The notes beneath the pieces were generated by a model. That model was not told the DNA's origin. It did no database searches and worked only from the letters and a program-made list of their open reading frames with translations. From Magnaporthiopsis rhizophila (Eukaryota; Ascomycota; Sordariomycetes; Magnaporthales; Magnaporthaceae): 64,000 bases of DNA. The stretch is from the NCBI GenBank assembly GCA_003049465.1, contig PYSS01000050.1:186001-250000 (forward strand), in the 5' to 3' direction. Of this stretch, positions 35,756 to 48,430 are shown one piece after another (positions within the stretch are counted from its first letter, which is position 1; the number at the start of each line of letters is the position of its first letter). Made by a program: the position numbers and the translations under genes.

Positions 35756-38462
35756 ATGCTGTCGCGGGCCGTCCGAGACACCGACCCTAAGGGCTCGAGC
35801 GAGTCCCGTCCACCCAGGCACACACTCACGGCCAAGCAAACACCCTCCTCTGGCAGGCCGGCTGCCTCTTTGTCCAGTCGCCCCAGTATAGCAGAGCAGC
35901 TTAAGGGGACGACCGCCCGGGCACCCGCAGCCACAGCCACCACCACAGCGGAATCCGCCCTGTCGCGCCGCTCTATCAACCTGCCAGGGAGGCCCGATCC
36001 GACCCCCACAGCGCTGGCGGGGAGTAGGAAGACAATCGCCTCCTTGTGCCATAACACAAGTTCCTTCGACGATGAGCCCGATGTCTTTAGACTCTTTGAC
36101 GACGAGGCGGCAGCCAAGAAAGAGCAGGCCAAGCGACTAGCAACAACGGTATATATCGCCGACGATGACCTGAGCGACGATGATACACTAGACCTTAACT
36201 TTGAGGCGCCCTCGACTCTACCCCCAGTCCCTGCAACGAAGTCGAGTGATGTCAACCCGGCCCCTGTGGCCAGCGGTACGACTGTTTTATCCTGGTCTCA
36301 GTCTTCGGATTCGCACTTCCGACCCCCCCGTAAACACAAGAGCGCACCCCAACCGGTGTCTGCGAAAAGGGAGGCCGCCGTGATCGATCTGGAAGCCACA
36401 CCCCCTGCCAAGAAGAGGGTAATACCACCAAGCTGGGGCCGGGCTAAAACCAACAATGATGATGCGGACGGGGCGCGTGTCGTGGACTCCTCAAGCCGCG
36501 TGTCCGTGGGACGCCAGGACAAGGAGTTTCCGTGGAATGCTCCCCCGAATCTCATCAAGGCTCAGCAGAAGCAGCTCAGGGACCAGCAGAAGAGGCCAGC
36601 AGCCACCGACCAGGTGCTGGCAGTGGATGAGATTCAAGAGACGGTGGAGGGACATGTGCACGCCGCTACATCTAAGAACTCGCCCATATCGCTGAGCAAC
36701 GAACAGCGTCACGTCAAAAGTCTTGTCTGCGATCGAAATCTCAGTGTCTTCTTCACCGGTCCTGCTGGGACAGGAAAGTCGGTGCTGATGAGGGCCATCA
36801 TCTCGGACCTCAAGAAGAAGTGGGCAAAGGACCCCGACCGCCTGGCAGTCACAGCCTCGACTGGACTAGCCGCCTGCAACATTGGTGGCATGACGCTGCA
36901 CAGCTTTTCAGGTATCGGCCTCGGGAAGGAAGACGCTCAGACCTTGGTCAAGAAAATCAGGCGGAATGCTAAGGCTAAAAACCGCTGGTTGCGGACAAAG
37001 ATTCTTATCATTGACGAAATTTCCATGGTGGACGGTGATCTGTTTGACAAGCTGTCGCAGATAGGCCGAATCATCCGCAACAACGGCCGGCCCTGGGGTG
37101 GCATTCAGCTTGTCATCACAGGCGACTTCTTCCAACTTCCTCCGGTCCCAGACGGCGCCGATAAACGAGACATCAAGTTTGCTTTCGAGGCGGCCACCTG
37201 GAACACCTCAATTGACCACACGATTGGTCTGACCGAGGTCTTCCGCCAAAAAGACCCTGGTATGTACCCTACCTCGGTCCTTCCAACGTCTGTCACGGAC
37301 GGTTCGCTGTTCGGGAGCTTTGATCAAGGCTAATTTCCCTGCCTGAAAGAATTTGCCAGTATGCTCAACGAGATGCGCCTGGGAAGGATAAGTGACCAGA
37401 CGGTCAAGAAATTCAAAGCGCTTTCCAGGCCTCTGCAGTTTGAAGATGGACTGGAGGTGACTGAACTGTATGAAGGATCCCTTTCGCCGCATATCCATCC
37501 TCCCCGTCTCATCGTCCTTTCGCCCTTCTCCTAGACCTGGTTTCCTTCGGCATATGATCATACTCGCTTTGCCACAACGAACGCTGCCGGATCATTAACT
37601 GAGAGGTTACGTGCATAGATTCCCGACGAGATTGGAGGTGGACAACTCCAACAACAGGCGACTGACGAGTCTGCAGTCCAAACCGCATCGATTCGACGCG
37701 GTAGACTCGGGCAACCTGACCGACCCGAAGGCACGCGAGAAGCTGCTCCAAAATATGATGGCCCCGAAGACACTGGAGCTACGCAAGGGCGCGCAGGTCA
37801 TGCTCATCAAAAACATGGACGAGACTTTGGTTAACGGATCATTGGGGACGGTGACTCACTTCATGACTGAGGCAAGCTTCCAAGCAATAAGCCTGGGCGA
37901 CGGCTACGGCTCAGGCGCCGAGGACGAGGACGGCGCCGGGGATGACAAGAAGGGCGAGGCAAGAAGGAAGCGTCTGATGGCCTTCAGCCGGCAGCTGGAA
38001 GAGAGCGGCAGCCACGACAACAAGGAGTACCCCGTGGTGCGCTTCCATGCAGTCGACGGGTCACCACGCGTCCTTCAGTGCGTTCCGGAGGAATGGAAGT
38101 CGGAGTTGCCCACTGGCGAGGTCCAGGCTTCCCGCAAGCAGGTCCCTCTCATTCTAGCGTGGGCTCTCTCAATCCACAAGGCCCAGGGCCAAACACTGGA
38201 GAGGGTCAAGGTAGACCTTGGGAAAGTTTTTGAGAAGGGCCAGGCTTATGTTGCGCTCAGTCGTGCGACCAGTCAGGGTGGCTTGCAGGTGTTGAGGTTC
38301 GAGAAACACAAGGTTATGGCGCACCCACGAGTGGTTGAGTTCTACAACAAGCTCTACAGCGCTGAGGCGGCCGTTTCTGCCGGCAGGGCACCGACGAATG
38401 GGGCTAGGACTGGGACGCACGGCAGCGGCCTCTCGGTACACGCCATGTCGGCAACTGGGTAA
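35756..38462 (+). CDS. PIF1: Pif1-family 5'-to-3' DNA helicase
   Basis: Three exons: 35756-37259, 37350-37467, 37619-38462, giving 821 aa. Pif1 unwinds G-quadruplexes and forked DNA, removes telomerase from ends and helps maintain mitochondrial DNA. The N-terminal 300 residues are low-complexity and Ser/Pro-rich. SLSNEQRHV (Q-like motif) leads to Walker A GPAGTGKS (335-342), ASTGLAACNIGGMTLHSFSGIGLG (the family's motif Ia), Walker B IIDEIS (Asp near 420) and VITGDFFQLPPV. The joins give RQKDPEFASMLNEMRLGR and VTELFPTRLEVDN, as expected. C-terminal motifs include LILAWALSIHKAQGQTLE and GQAYVALSRATS. An in-frame ATG at 35549 would add 69 residues with a presequence-like start (see findings). 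The 3' end converges with EDC3, 224 bp apart. Confidence 0.94.
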
Positions 38463-38686
38463 GACGGCTCTATTCGGGAGGGGCCGCCAGAATCTGGGAC
38501 TGTATTCACATCAAAGAATGCGTTATGTGAAATGCAAGTTTGGCAGAAACGCTTCACGCCCGCGTGGCTTTTTTGAGAGCCACTTAGAGAGGAAGGAACA
38601 TTACTAGATAAATGCGTTGGTTTGTACAGTGGACAGAATGCCGGCCTTTCTTGGGTTGGCGGTCAGAAGTGCCTAGCCCCTCGACG

Positions 38687-41218
38687 TCAGGTGGCTGGCT
38701 CCGTGCCACCAGTCAGGAAGCGCATCTCGACGACCCAACTGCGGCCAAAATCAATACCGCGCCGCATTTTGGTACCTGCTTTCTTCCAAACGGCCGGTCC
38801 CAGTCCAATATCGATTATAAAAAGTTTCCAATCGGAAACAAAGTCGTCGGGAGCTTGAGCCTGTGCCACGGTAGCGTCGCCCTCGGCCGCTGCGCCGGAC
38901 GACATGGACTCCAGCAAGCCCTTCTTCGGAGCGCCGATGGCGGCGACGTAGCGCGGCCGCACGTAGAGTCGATTCCCGTCAACGATGCTGATGTTGCCCG
39001 TGGATGGGTCAATGCCGGTGGGCACGTCGACGGCGAGAACAAAGGCCTCGTTCCGGTTGGCCCACTCGACCAGCTCAAAGACAGTGGCCTGCTCGCCGGT
39101 TCGCAGCTCGTCAAAGGGCGTCGCCAGGCCGAGCAGCGCGTCGATGATAAGCGTGACGGCGGGCGGGCTCGGCACGAGCGCGCCGCGCGGCGTGTCGACG
39201 GTGAGTGTAGGGATACTAAGTTTGCGCACGTGATCGAGGAGCTCGTTCTTGCCATACACACGGCCGCCGAGGTTGCGCAGCAGTCGCAGCTGCTGCTGCA
39301 TGCCCTCGAGGAGTTCGCGTTCGCCCCTCTCCATGCCGGCGACGCACACGAGCGTGTTGACCCCCTTGTTCCGGAGGTGGCGTGCCGCGGCCACGGCTCG
39401 GGTCCCAGACTTGTTGTTGCCGGCCAGAACCACAACGGCCCCCGCCGCGATGTCGCCGCCGCTGACCCCCGACCTGAGCCGGACGGCGGGGTCCGCGAGC
39501 GCTGTCAGGGTCACCTCGGCGATGCCCCTAGCCGCGTTTTCCGTCATCATGTCTTCGGTCAGCCCGACGTCATTGTGTGCGATGAGTTCCAGGTTGAGCA
39601 TCTGGAGGGCCGAGACGGTCTCGATGCGGCGGAGACTCGGGACGAGGGCGAGGCTCGGTGTGGTCGGGACGGCACCTGTCGGCCGCTGGATCCGGTCCCC
39701 GCCGCCACCTGAGCCGTCGGCCGTACCCTGAACTGTACCGGGCCCGCGGCGCTGTCGATTTCCCGAGGTCGGGGTGCGCACGCCGCTAGATCCCGTGCGG
39801 GGCGGAGCGGCAATCGTCGAGACGGTGGCGCTAGCCTTGCGTGACCGCGACCTCCGAGTGGCCGGCATCTTGTTCTCACCTCTCCGCGAGCTCTGGCGGC
39901 TTCCCAGGTCCCGTGCGCTCGGCCGCTCCGTGTCCGCCTCGCTGTTCCAAAAGTCGTGTGGGAGCTCTACCTTTAGGGTTGTGCCAGTGGCCGGCGCGTC
40001 GAGCACGTTCTCCGTGTGATGGAGGTTTTTACCTCCAGAGGTGCCGGGCTTGGGCCTCGGTTGTCTATTGTGAGATACCAGCCGGTTTGCGTCGTCCACC
40101 TGGTCGTCCTTGCGCATCTGGTCGAAAAGTGTGTGCTTGTCGAACTTGGCCAGCCCACCTTCAAAATCGAACTCTCCCAGCTCCTGCACGTCAGTGACAT
40201 CCTCCGAAGCCCACCCACTTTCATGCTGTAGGGCGTTCGCTTTGCGACCCCGGCCCTTCTTAAGCGCATTATACGGCTGGAAAGAAGATGTGTCCTCGAG
40301 CATGGGCGTCTGCCGCCAGCCCTTGGTGCCATGGGCCGCACCCTGCTCGCTGATAACGTCCTGGCCGAGCCGCGCATCTTCCTGCGTCGCGGTCGCGCGT
40401 CCGCCTCTGTTCGCGCGTGGCCGCCTGCTCTTTTTCTTTCCCGGAGCGTTGCTCGTGGCTTCCGCATCGACGTACGGCAGGTCACTAGCCACCGGATCTG
40501 GGCCATGCACCGATATTCGTGGCGTATCCAATGACGGCTTTGCCGCGCTCGCCGCTATCGACGTGGCTGCAGCAGAGGTCCCGGGTATTTCCTGAGCCGA
40601 TTTGCCCCGTCGTGACGCCGGTCCGCTCCCCTCATTGTCTCTGGCGCTGGGATTGGTCGCCACGCCGGCTGGCGGCGGCTTTCCCACGGCGATTATTGCA
40701 GGGTCTCGGAAGGGTACTCCAGCGGCTGGATTTGACGCTGATGCTACGGTGGACGACGCGGGTGGCGCAGATTGGAGGGATGATATTGCTATTGTCGGCG
40801 GTCGTGATGGTGCTGCGGAGGATGCTGGTGCGGACGGACGGCCAGTATTTTGGACGCATGTGGACGTGGAGGCAATCGGGGTCCTAGTGTTGGTCGTGGG
40901 TGTTTCCAACGGTGGTGCTGCTGCGGGTATCTCGACCAAGTTCACGACGTTGGCGGCGTCGACAATGAGGTGGGATTGGAGCCACACGCTGCCATCGACA
41001 GACCATACTACAGGTCCCCATGGATGTTAGCCTCGAATCTTCAGCGGCTCGAGGGGGGATCACGGGCGGCCCCGCTCCAGGCCAGAGAATGGGAGCACCA
41101 AACCATTTGAGAGCGTCAGGCTACAACCCGATTTCACGTCGCTAACCACACCCCTCAGGCTAGTTGGAGGCTCCCGGAGGGTCACAAGCATGTGAGCCCC
41201 GATGAAATCGGCTGCCAT
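38687..41218 (-). CDS. EDC3: Enhancer of mRNA decapping Edc3
   Basis: Two exons: 41104-41218 and 38687-41007, giving 811 aa. Edc3 is a P-body scaffold that binds Dcp2 through its LSm domain and Dhh1 through its FDF motif, and it dimerises through a YjeF_N domain. Exon 1 begins MAADFIGAHMLVTLREPP, and the join gives LSNVWSVDGSVWLQ, completing an N-terminal LSm-like fold (about residues 1-65). A low-complexity region follows, then EFDFEGGLAKFDK (FDF near residue 318), then a basic stretch, then the YjeF_N domain from about residue 520 (RIETVSALQMLNLELIAH to the end), with VVVLAGNNKSGTRAVAAARHL and AVDVPTGIDPSTG. The start codon lies only about 180 bp from the AT-rich transposon block. Confidence 0.93.
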
Positions 41219-41479
41219 CTCGACCTGCTAGTATATCCTGCAACGTGGTACCTGGGCGGCAGAAGTGATGTGCTGTCCAGGAAAAGAAGTGCTGGGCAGA
41301 GCTCAGCGTGCCGGCCTTAGCGCCATGGATGGACCATGGGCTGCGAAAATGACATGGGTCTGATTTCGTCCATAAAGCTTATCCCGATAAGGCAAAGTAA
41401 ATTGAATGGAATTTACCACAACTTTTACTATACTATAATAATAACTTATATTATTATTATTATTATTATTATTTTATTT
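41219..41479. promoter_or_regulatory. Short EDC3 upstream region and composition boundary
   Basis: About 180 bp of normal-composition DNA precedes the switch to AT-rich DNA near 41,395. An ATT repeat lies at about 41,451-41,473. The EDC3 promoter must be very short or extend into transposon sequence. Confidence 0.5.
41451..41473. repeat. ATT trinucleotide repeat
   Basis: About eight ATT/TTA units at the edge of the AT-rich block. Confidence 0.85.
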
Positions 41480-41657
41480 AAAAAATCGCATAATACATTT
41501 TTTATTACCAAATTAAATATATGGGCTGCATAATATATAATAATATATTATAAAAAGTATTAATAATATTTCGTTATAATAACTTATAAAAATATCATTA
41601 TTAATAGCAGTATCCCGGGTAATCGATAAAATTATATTATTATTAATAAAAGGATGT
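41480..41657 (-). pseudogene. hAT transposase relic, C-terminal-side piece
   Basis: The minus strand reads ILSITRDTAINNDIFI and then, about 20 residues later, a segment resembling the R-C-x-x-H-x-x-N-L part of hAT transposases (read here as YILCSPYI followed by a stop). This is the continuation of the piece at 49,063-49,540 once the intervening LTR sequences are removed. It is degraded, with stop codons. Confidence 0.7.
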
Positions 41658-41698
41658 TGTGATAGGTTAGGCCACGAGAGGGTTTAATGGGTGCCAAA
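41658..41698 (-). repeat. Solo LTR, left fragment
   Basis: Starts TGTGATAGG on the plus strand, preceded by gatgt. It continues at 48,917 after the nested Gypsy element; its last five bases (ccaaa) are duplicated there. It matches the LTR at 49,541-49,729 in inverted orientation. Confidence 0.85.
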
Positions 41699-42179
41699 TG
41701 TTACAAACGGTTCTCTGCTCCTAGGGTAGGGTATGTTAGGAGAGGTGCTGAGCAGTATGGTTTTCACAAGGTCGCTTGTGCTGGGAACTGGGGTGGTAAC
41801 AAAGGTTTTGATTGCTTGCCCAAGGGAATGCCTTGGAGCTAATTTAGGTTGACTGATGCCGAAACCTTAGTTAAAAATTATTTAATACAGTGGGAAACTT
41901 TTGCCTTATATACCCGTAATTTTTCTGTGCCAAATTTGTGTTATATTTGTTATAAATAATATGTGGTGATCGCACCGATCGTATATATTAATTTGGTGTT
42001 AGCTGTAATATGTTTATCCCCGATATATTATGCTTATTGTTAACCCTGGCAGTTATGTAACCTTTTTTGTTAGTATAGTTTTGGTTATTTGGCTTTTGGC
42101 CTTTATGATTGCGGGGTAAAGGCGTTCCGCTAGGGGTTAGCCCCAGCCCTTTTATTTTTTGCCAATTATGGTTATAATA
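41699..42179 (-). repeat. 3' LTR of the 7.2-kb Gypsy element (481 bp)
   Basis: Aligns end to end with 48431-48911. Differences seen in the portions compared are G/A or C/T transitions. Its outer (left) half keeps G and C that the other copy has lost. Confidence 0.92.
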
Positions 42180-43736
42180 TTAGGTTTTCTTTTTTAGGCC
42201 AAATTCCTTTGGCCAAAGTTTATAATTCTGTCCTTTTGTTAATAATAAGTACTTTTTTTTCTTATTATTTTTCGTTTTTTTTTTTTTGACAGAATATTTG
42301 GTTGGGTGCAAAAATGAAAGTTTTTTAATGTTTGTTCGACAATTTATTGGAACGTCCTTTTTTTTTTTATTTTTTAATCTTTTTTTATAATACTTTTTTG
42401 TTTTGTTTGCGAGACTATTAGCTTTTTTTTTTGCCAGGTATTTCCGAAGGATTTTTTTTGTTGCGCTAAATATATTTGTTTGGGGTGTGCCCGGTGCGAT
42501 ATTTTAGGGATTTTTTTTAGCCAGTTGTAAAAAATTGCCGAGCAATATTTCAGGCTTAATATTAAATTTGCGGCGGTTGAAAGGTTTTGTTAATAAGCTA
42601 AAAAATTAATATATATTGAAAATAATTGCGTTTTGCGGCTGTATATTTAAAAAAATTTGTGGTTTAAACGGATAATGCGTGCTATATATTATAAAATTGA
42701 TAATATTAAAAAGCTGGAGCGGGTTAAGCAAAAGGAGGCCGGAAAGGCGGCTGTATAGGCCTTTGCCGCATTTTTAAACCTGTTGGTTCCCGATTTTTTT
42801 TTATTATTTTTGAGCTGGGCCAATTATAGGGTTAATCCTGATCTTAATTTGTTAGTTTTATTTTAATCAGGTAAGTTATTTTGGTACCGGTATCCCAAAC
42901 CGAAATTCGAGTTCTGGCATTAGTGTTAATTTTTTTTTAAGGGCTTTTTGCCGGTATTTTTTGAAAGTTTTTGGTGCATTTTTTAGGTTTGTTTTTTTTT
43001 CCCAAATGCTTTTTTCGATTTTGTACCCTGCTTATTTAATTAAATAATGCTTGGTTCCGTTAATAATATTTTTGTTCAAAATTTTTTCGATTTTGTACTT
43101 TTGTTTTGGGTTAATTTTTATTAATTTGTTATTTTTAAACCTTGGTAATATTAATTTAAATAAATTAATATAAAAAACCGGATAATTATGCATAATTGGT
43201 GGTAATTAAAATTTATAATTAATATCGGAAATTTTTTTTAAAATTTTAAATGATTCCAATTTTTTATAATTTAGCTTATTATTTAATTATTTTATTTTAA
43301 TATTGTATCAAAAAAGATAAATGTTATTCCCTTTTTTAAAGGTTGGTTTTTCGATTTTTTTTTTATTAATTTATATAAATATATATTACTGCAATTTTTT
43401 TAGCTTTACCTGAAGGTTTTTGTGCAGTTTGGTAAATTTTTTTATCTGTATTTCCGCTATTGGGGTATATGGGCCTATTTTGGGCTTTTTATACACTGTA
43501 AATATAAATCCGTAATTTGTATAAAACGGTATAATTCCTGTATTTTTGTGCACTGAATTATTATATGCAAATTAAGCCATAAAAAATAATTATACCCAGT
43601 TATTTTATTTATAATTAATAAAATAATATAAATATTATTTTATGGTTTGGTTTGTTTATTTTGTTTGTTTATTTATTTGCGGATAATAGGTTGTAAAAAA
43701 GGCATGTTTTGCGTTTAAACTGGCAATAAGCTGCTT

Positions 43737-44006
43737 TTAAAATTTGCTATTAAATAGTTTGTTTCGGTCCGTAATTATATATTTTGGCATTCTGTATTTT
43801 GCAATTATGTTTCGGATAAAAACATAAATTAGTTTTATGGTTTTTGCATTTTTTTTAAACGGTAAATATATGGTATATTTGGTAAATCGATCGATTATTA
43901 CTATAATATTATTATATTGGATATTTATAAAGGATTTTTTTAATTTGGGTAGCCCTGTAACAAAATTTATTATAATTTTTTGCCAAACTTTGCTAGGTAT
44001 TAGCAA
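43737..44006 (-). pseudogene. Gypsy integrase core relic
   Basis: An open stretch of 89 codons. WQKIIINFVTGLPK is where the family has a D at the N position; then IIVIIDRFTKYTIYLPFKK and MPKYIITDRNKLFNSKF carry the second catalytic Asp. The C-terminal Glu region is lost to stops. Confidence 0.88.
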
Positions 44007-44899
44007 GGGCTGGAATAATTTATAAAGTTTGTATTTGTTTGTTTTATTTTTTGCGCAGTTTTTATAATTTTTAATTATTTTTTGTATTTTGGTATGGATT
44101 TTTATAAATCCGTAATACTATTGGAATTTTTTCCAGGTTTTTGCAACCCTTTGATATTTATTAGCCATCTGGTTATAAATTTGTTAAATTTTTTCTGGGA
44201 TCCAGCTTTTTTATCGGATTGTTTTGGCCAATGCCTGTTATGCCGGAATTAGGGATCCGTTTGGTCCTTTGGCCAAAATTGCGCATATTTTCGGTGGTAT
44301 ATCCATTTAATAATTTAATTAATGGCTTAAAATATCCGTTTGGCCGTTTTTTAACCCTTTTTTAACCTTAATTCGAAGGTTATAATTTTAAAAAAACTGG
44401 CTTTATTGGATTTATTTTTTATTCAGTACCTGGTTAATAATAAATTGTGATAGGTTTTTATAATTAGTGTATATTATAATTTGATAGTTAGCTTTGCACA
44501 AATATACCTTTTATTTTTCCAAAATTTTAATAATAATAAAAAATTTTTTATCGTGGATTTGATAATTTAGTTTTGGTCCATTTAATTTTTGCAAAAAAAA
44601 TGCGTAAAGGTGCAATTTTCTTTGATTATTTTATTATCCCAATTATCTTTTAATAATAAAATCCAATATATTAATTTTAATTTCAAAAGGTTTTTTTGGG
44701 TTTGGTATTACCAGTACCGGTATTTGGATAATAATTTTTTTCAGCAAATTAAAAATTATTTATTTTTGTATCCCTTAATAAAATTAAGTGTTATTTTTGG
44801 TAAAATCCGTAAATAATATGGCTTTTTTGCTAAAATTTCGGATAAATTTTCGGTAAAAGTTCAAAAATCCCAAAAAACCTTGCACTTTTTTAATTATAA

Positions 44900-45660
44900 T
44901 AAATACAGGCTAATTTTTTACCGCCTGTACTTTTTTGGGTTTTATCCGAATTTTCCTTTATTTAATAACAAATCCAAGAAAAATTACCTTTAAAAAATGC
45001 CATATATATTTATCCGGGTTAATTAAAAGTTTTATATCCTGCAATTTTTATAGCACCTTATATATATATTATTTATATTTTTCCAATATATTTAAAAAAA
45101 TCAGAATATTATCCAAATATACAAAAGCAAAAATATCGAAATATTTTTGCAGTATATGGTTAATTATTTGCTGGAACGTGGCTGGTGCATTAATAAGCCC
45201 GAAAATTATTATTAATAATTTGAAAATTTTAAATTTGGTCCGGAAAATAGTTTTTTATTTATTTTTTTCCTTAATTTTTAACAGGCCATAAATTTTGTAT
45301 AAATTTAAGGTTATAAACCACCGGCTTTTTCCGAGCCTATTTTTAAATTTGTTAATCAGGGGTAAAAAATACCGATCTTTTATTATTTTTTAATTTAACG
45401 GATAATAATTAATATATATCTGTTTTTTTCCGTTTTTTTTGGGAATAAACAAAATTTTATATCCCATAAGGAAATCGAAAGGTTTGGTAAATCCTTTTCT
45501 AATTTTTTTTTTTAATTATTCTTATAATAGCTTTTTTTGCCAAGGGTTTAATTAATACAGTTTTTGGTATTTAAATTATGCTTCCGGTTTAAGCTTAATT
45601 TTGTAATTAAACGGTCTGTATTTTAATAATACCGTTTCCAAATTTTTCTGAAACAATTTC
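44900..45660 (-). pseudogene. Gypsy reverse transcriptase relic
   Basis: The minus strand reads a PFNYKIKLKPE-like entry segment, then FGLINAPATFQQIINHILQKYF and VYLDNILIF (codons at about 45108-45119), where the second catalytic Asp of YLDD reads Asn. Many stops. Boundaries approximate. Confidence 0.88.
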
Positions 45661-47739
45661 CAATATTTGTGATATTTTTTAGGAATATTTTTAAATTTAT
45701 CCTTAATAATTTTTTGCTTATCGGGTTTGTTTATATTTATGTTTATTAATATTTCGATTAGTACGGTTTGTTAGGGCTAATTGCTATATTTTGCTGCTGT
45801 TGTGGTTATTTTTTTTGGTGTCCAATTTTTATTATTTGGGGCCCGTAATTATTAGGCTTTCCTACTGGTTAATGGTAATTTTTTTTATTAAATTTATTTA
45901 ATAATCCAATTTATTAAAAAATTATACTTTTTAAATTATAAAATATTTAAAATCAGATTTTCCTTTTTTATATTTATAATATTCAGGATTATTTTGCAGG
46001 TTTTTTCCAAAAATCGAAATTTAAAATAATCAGTTTTAATATCGATTTTTTTTTTATTAAATATAATTGGCTTTTATTTTATTATTATAAAATTATATGG
46101 TTCTTTTTTTTAATGCATTAAAATATTATATTTTTTTATTGTTTTTAGCAAAAAATAATTTCCTTAAATTTTGCAATTAATTATAATTTTTATTTTTCGC
46201 CTTTTCCAGTATATTATTATCCTAATATATTTATACTGGTTAATAATTGTTATTATTAAAAATTTTGTTAATTATTGCCCTATTCGTGCCCTATTTTCGG
46301 ATAAATTTTTTAATTTTTTGCTTAGGGTGCCTCTTTTTGGCCCCCGGCTATTTTTGCGGATCGGGCAAACCTATCCGTTTAGGCTTTTGTTTTTTCCTTC
46401 ATATATACCTTATATTTTAATTTTTTATATATCTGGTATAAAAGGATTTCTGTTAAACATATTATAAAATAGGCTAATAATAATTTGAAAATTGCTGCAA
46501 AACTTTTGTAATCCATTTTTATTATCCACCATTTCGGAAATTGGTATTCCTATTATAAGTACCGCACTAATTTTTCTCCTTTTTTCCGTGAAAAAAAATT
46601 GTGCTTTAATTTTTTGGCTATATATTATTTATAATTATTATATAGGTATTTGGCCCAAAAAAGTTTATTATAATAATCCGTATTAAAATCTATATTTTTG
46701 TAATTTAATATATATAGCCGTGCTAATTATTAATTTAGGTTTAAAATATTTTTAAATAATGCCTTATAATAAATAACCAATTGATTATTTTTTAATTAAT
46801 CCAGGGGCTTTTTTTTATTGTTTTGCACCGGTTTTTTGCATATTAAACTGCTAATAAGTTTAGGCTAGTCCCAAAATTATCGATTTATTTCCCGGAACCT
46901 AAATAAAATATACGCTTTTTATATTTCCTTTTTAATTATAAGGGGTTATTTTTTTATATTAATTAATTATTAATTAAGTTTTTGCTGGAATTTTTTAAAA
47001 TCGACCATATATTGTTCCCTGCTGGGTTTTTTATTGTTAGGATTTATTTTTATAATTTTTCAGTATTTTATTAGGTCCAGTTTTTTTTCCTAGGCTTATA
47101 ACTAATATATTTAACCCATAAATAATTTTATTTTTGCATTTATATTTAAATTTTTTTCAAAATTGTTAATCGAGGTGTTTAATATGCTTTTATACCGGGC
47201 TAATTTTTTAAATTTTCTGTTATTATCCCGGGGTTAGCCAATTTATTATAATATAATAAATTATTATTTGGGATAATATTTTGTAATATTTTTATCGGAA
47301 TAATGGGTTACACAATTTTTGTTAAAATAATAGGTTTAATTAAATAATGCTCCGAAATACAGGTTTTTTTTTGTTATTTATTTAATTATTTTGGGAAAAT
47401 TTGGGGTTATGGGCTAATAACCTTTTAATGCATTTTTTTGGCAAAAAATAACCGTTTATTGGTTTTTTTACAAACAATTTTTTTTAATATATCCTTTTTT
47501 TTTATATTTAAAGCATTTTCCGTTTTTAAAATCCTTAAACCTAATATATTTTTATTTTTTATATTGGTATATAATTTTTGCGTTAAAATTTATAGGTTTA
47601 AGGTGTATATTATAAATTGTAAATTATTATTATTTTGCTTTTTTTTAATTGGTTTTATTATTTTGCGCCACTGGTTTAATTTGTTAAACTTTTTTTTCAA
47701 AATAATATTTATATAGTTTATTATTAATACGGATAATTA

Positions 47740-48340
47740 TAATAATATAATCGATAAAATTTTCAAATTATTCCTGTTTGAACAGTTCGTTTTTTATATT
47801 ATTTTTTAGCCTTTAGTAAAATTGGATTATTTTAATATTTTCCGTTCAATTAAGTTTGTTAATCAATTGCTGGAATTTGGAAATATAAATTAATGTGGGG
47901 CTTTTTTATCAAAGTTAAAGTAATTTTTTTTCGGCCACCCATTTTTTGTCGATTTATTCGAAAACCTTAGCAATTTTTTCACCGAACTTTTCGAAATTGG
48001 CAAATATTAATTTGGTTTTTTTTTTGGATTTATTATGCCCTTTTAGGTAATTAGATTAAATAGGCTCGAACCAATCCTTAATTTTACTATTTAAATATAT
48101 AGCTATATAGGTAATTTTTTGTTTTTTTTATTGGAAATAATTTTAATAAAACAAAAAATATTTTTTGTATTTGGTTAGGAATATTTTAATTTTGCTTTTT
48201 TTTCTGTTATATTTATCAGGTAAAAGGAACTTGTAAAATTTAATAACAATATGGGGCTCGGCTTAAACTTTTTTAAATCTTTCGATTTTCGCGATAAATA
48301 TTTGTATAGCCGCCGAAAAGTTATTATACATTTTGCCAAT
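47740..48340 (-). pseudogene. Gypsy gag (capsid) relic
   Basis: The minus strand reads segments such as FLTKYKKYFLFY, TYIAIYLNSKIKDWFEPI, FEKFGEKIAKVFE, EKKLL and YISKFQQLINKLN, in the order expected of a fungal Ty3/Gypsy capsid domain, interrupted by stops at expected Gln and Trp positions. Boundaries are approximate. Confidence 0.82.
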
Positions 48341-48430
48341 AATAATAATACCCTCGGGTTTCTTGCCTGCAATTGATATAATTGTTATTGCTTATTATTT
48401 TCGGTAAATATTAAACAGGATCAGTTAAAA

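Noticed and set aside
38612..39712. 366-codon open frame on the plus strand
   Set aside because: Antisense to the YjeF_N domain of EDC3; no recognisable domain and no proper start.
1..41220. Secondary-metabolite or other functional gene cluster
   Set aside because: The genes belong to unrelated housekeeping processes; no synthase, P450 or transporter group is present around the Zn2Cys6 factor.
43837..48372. Hydrophobic plus-strand frames in the 7.2-kb Gypsy
   Set aside because: Antisense shadows of minus-strand gag, RT and integrase.
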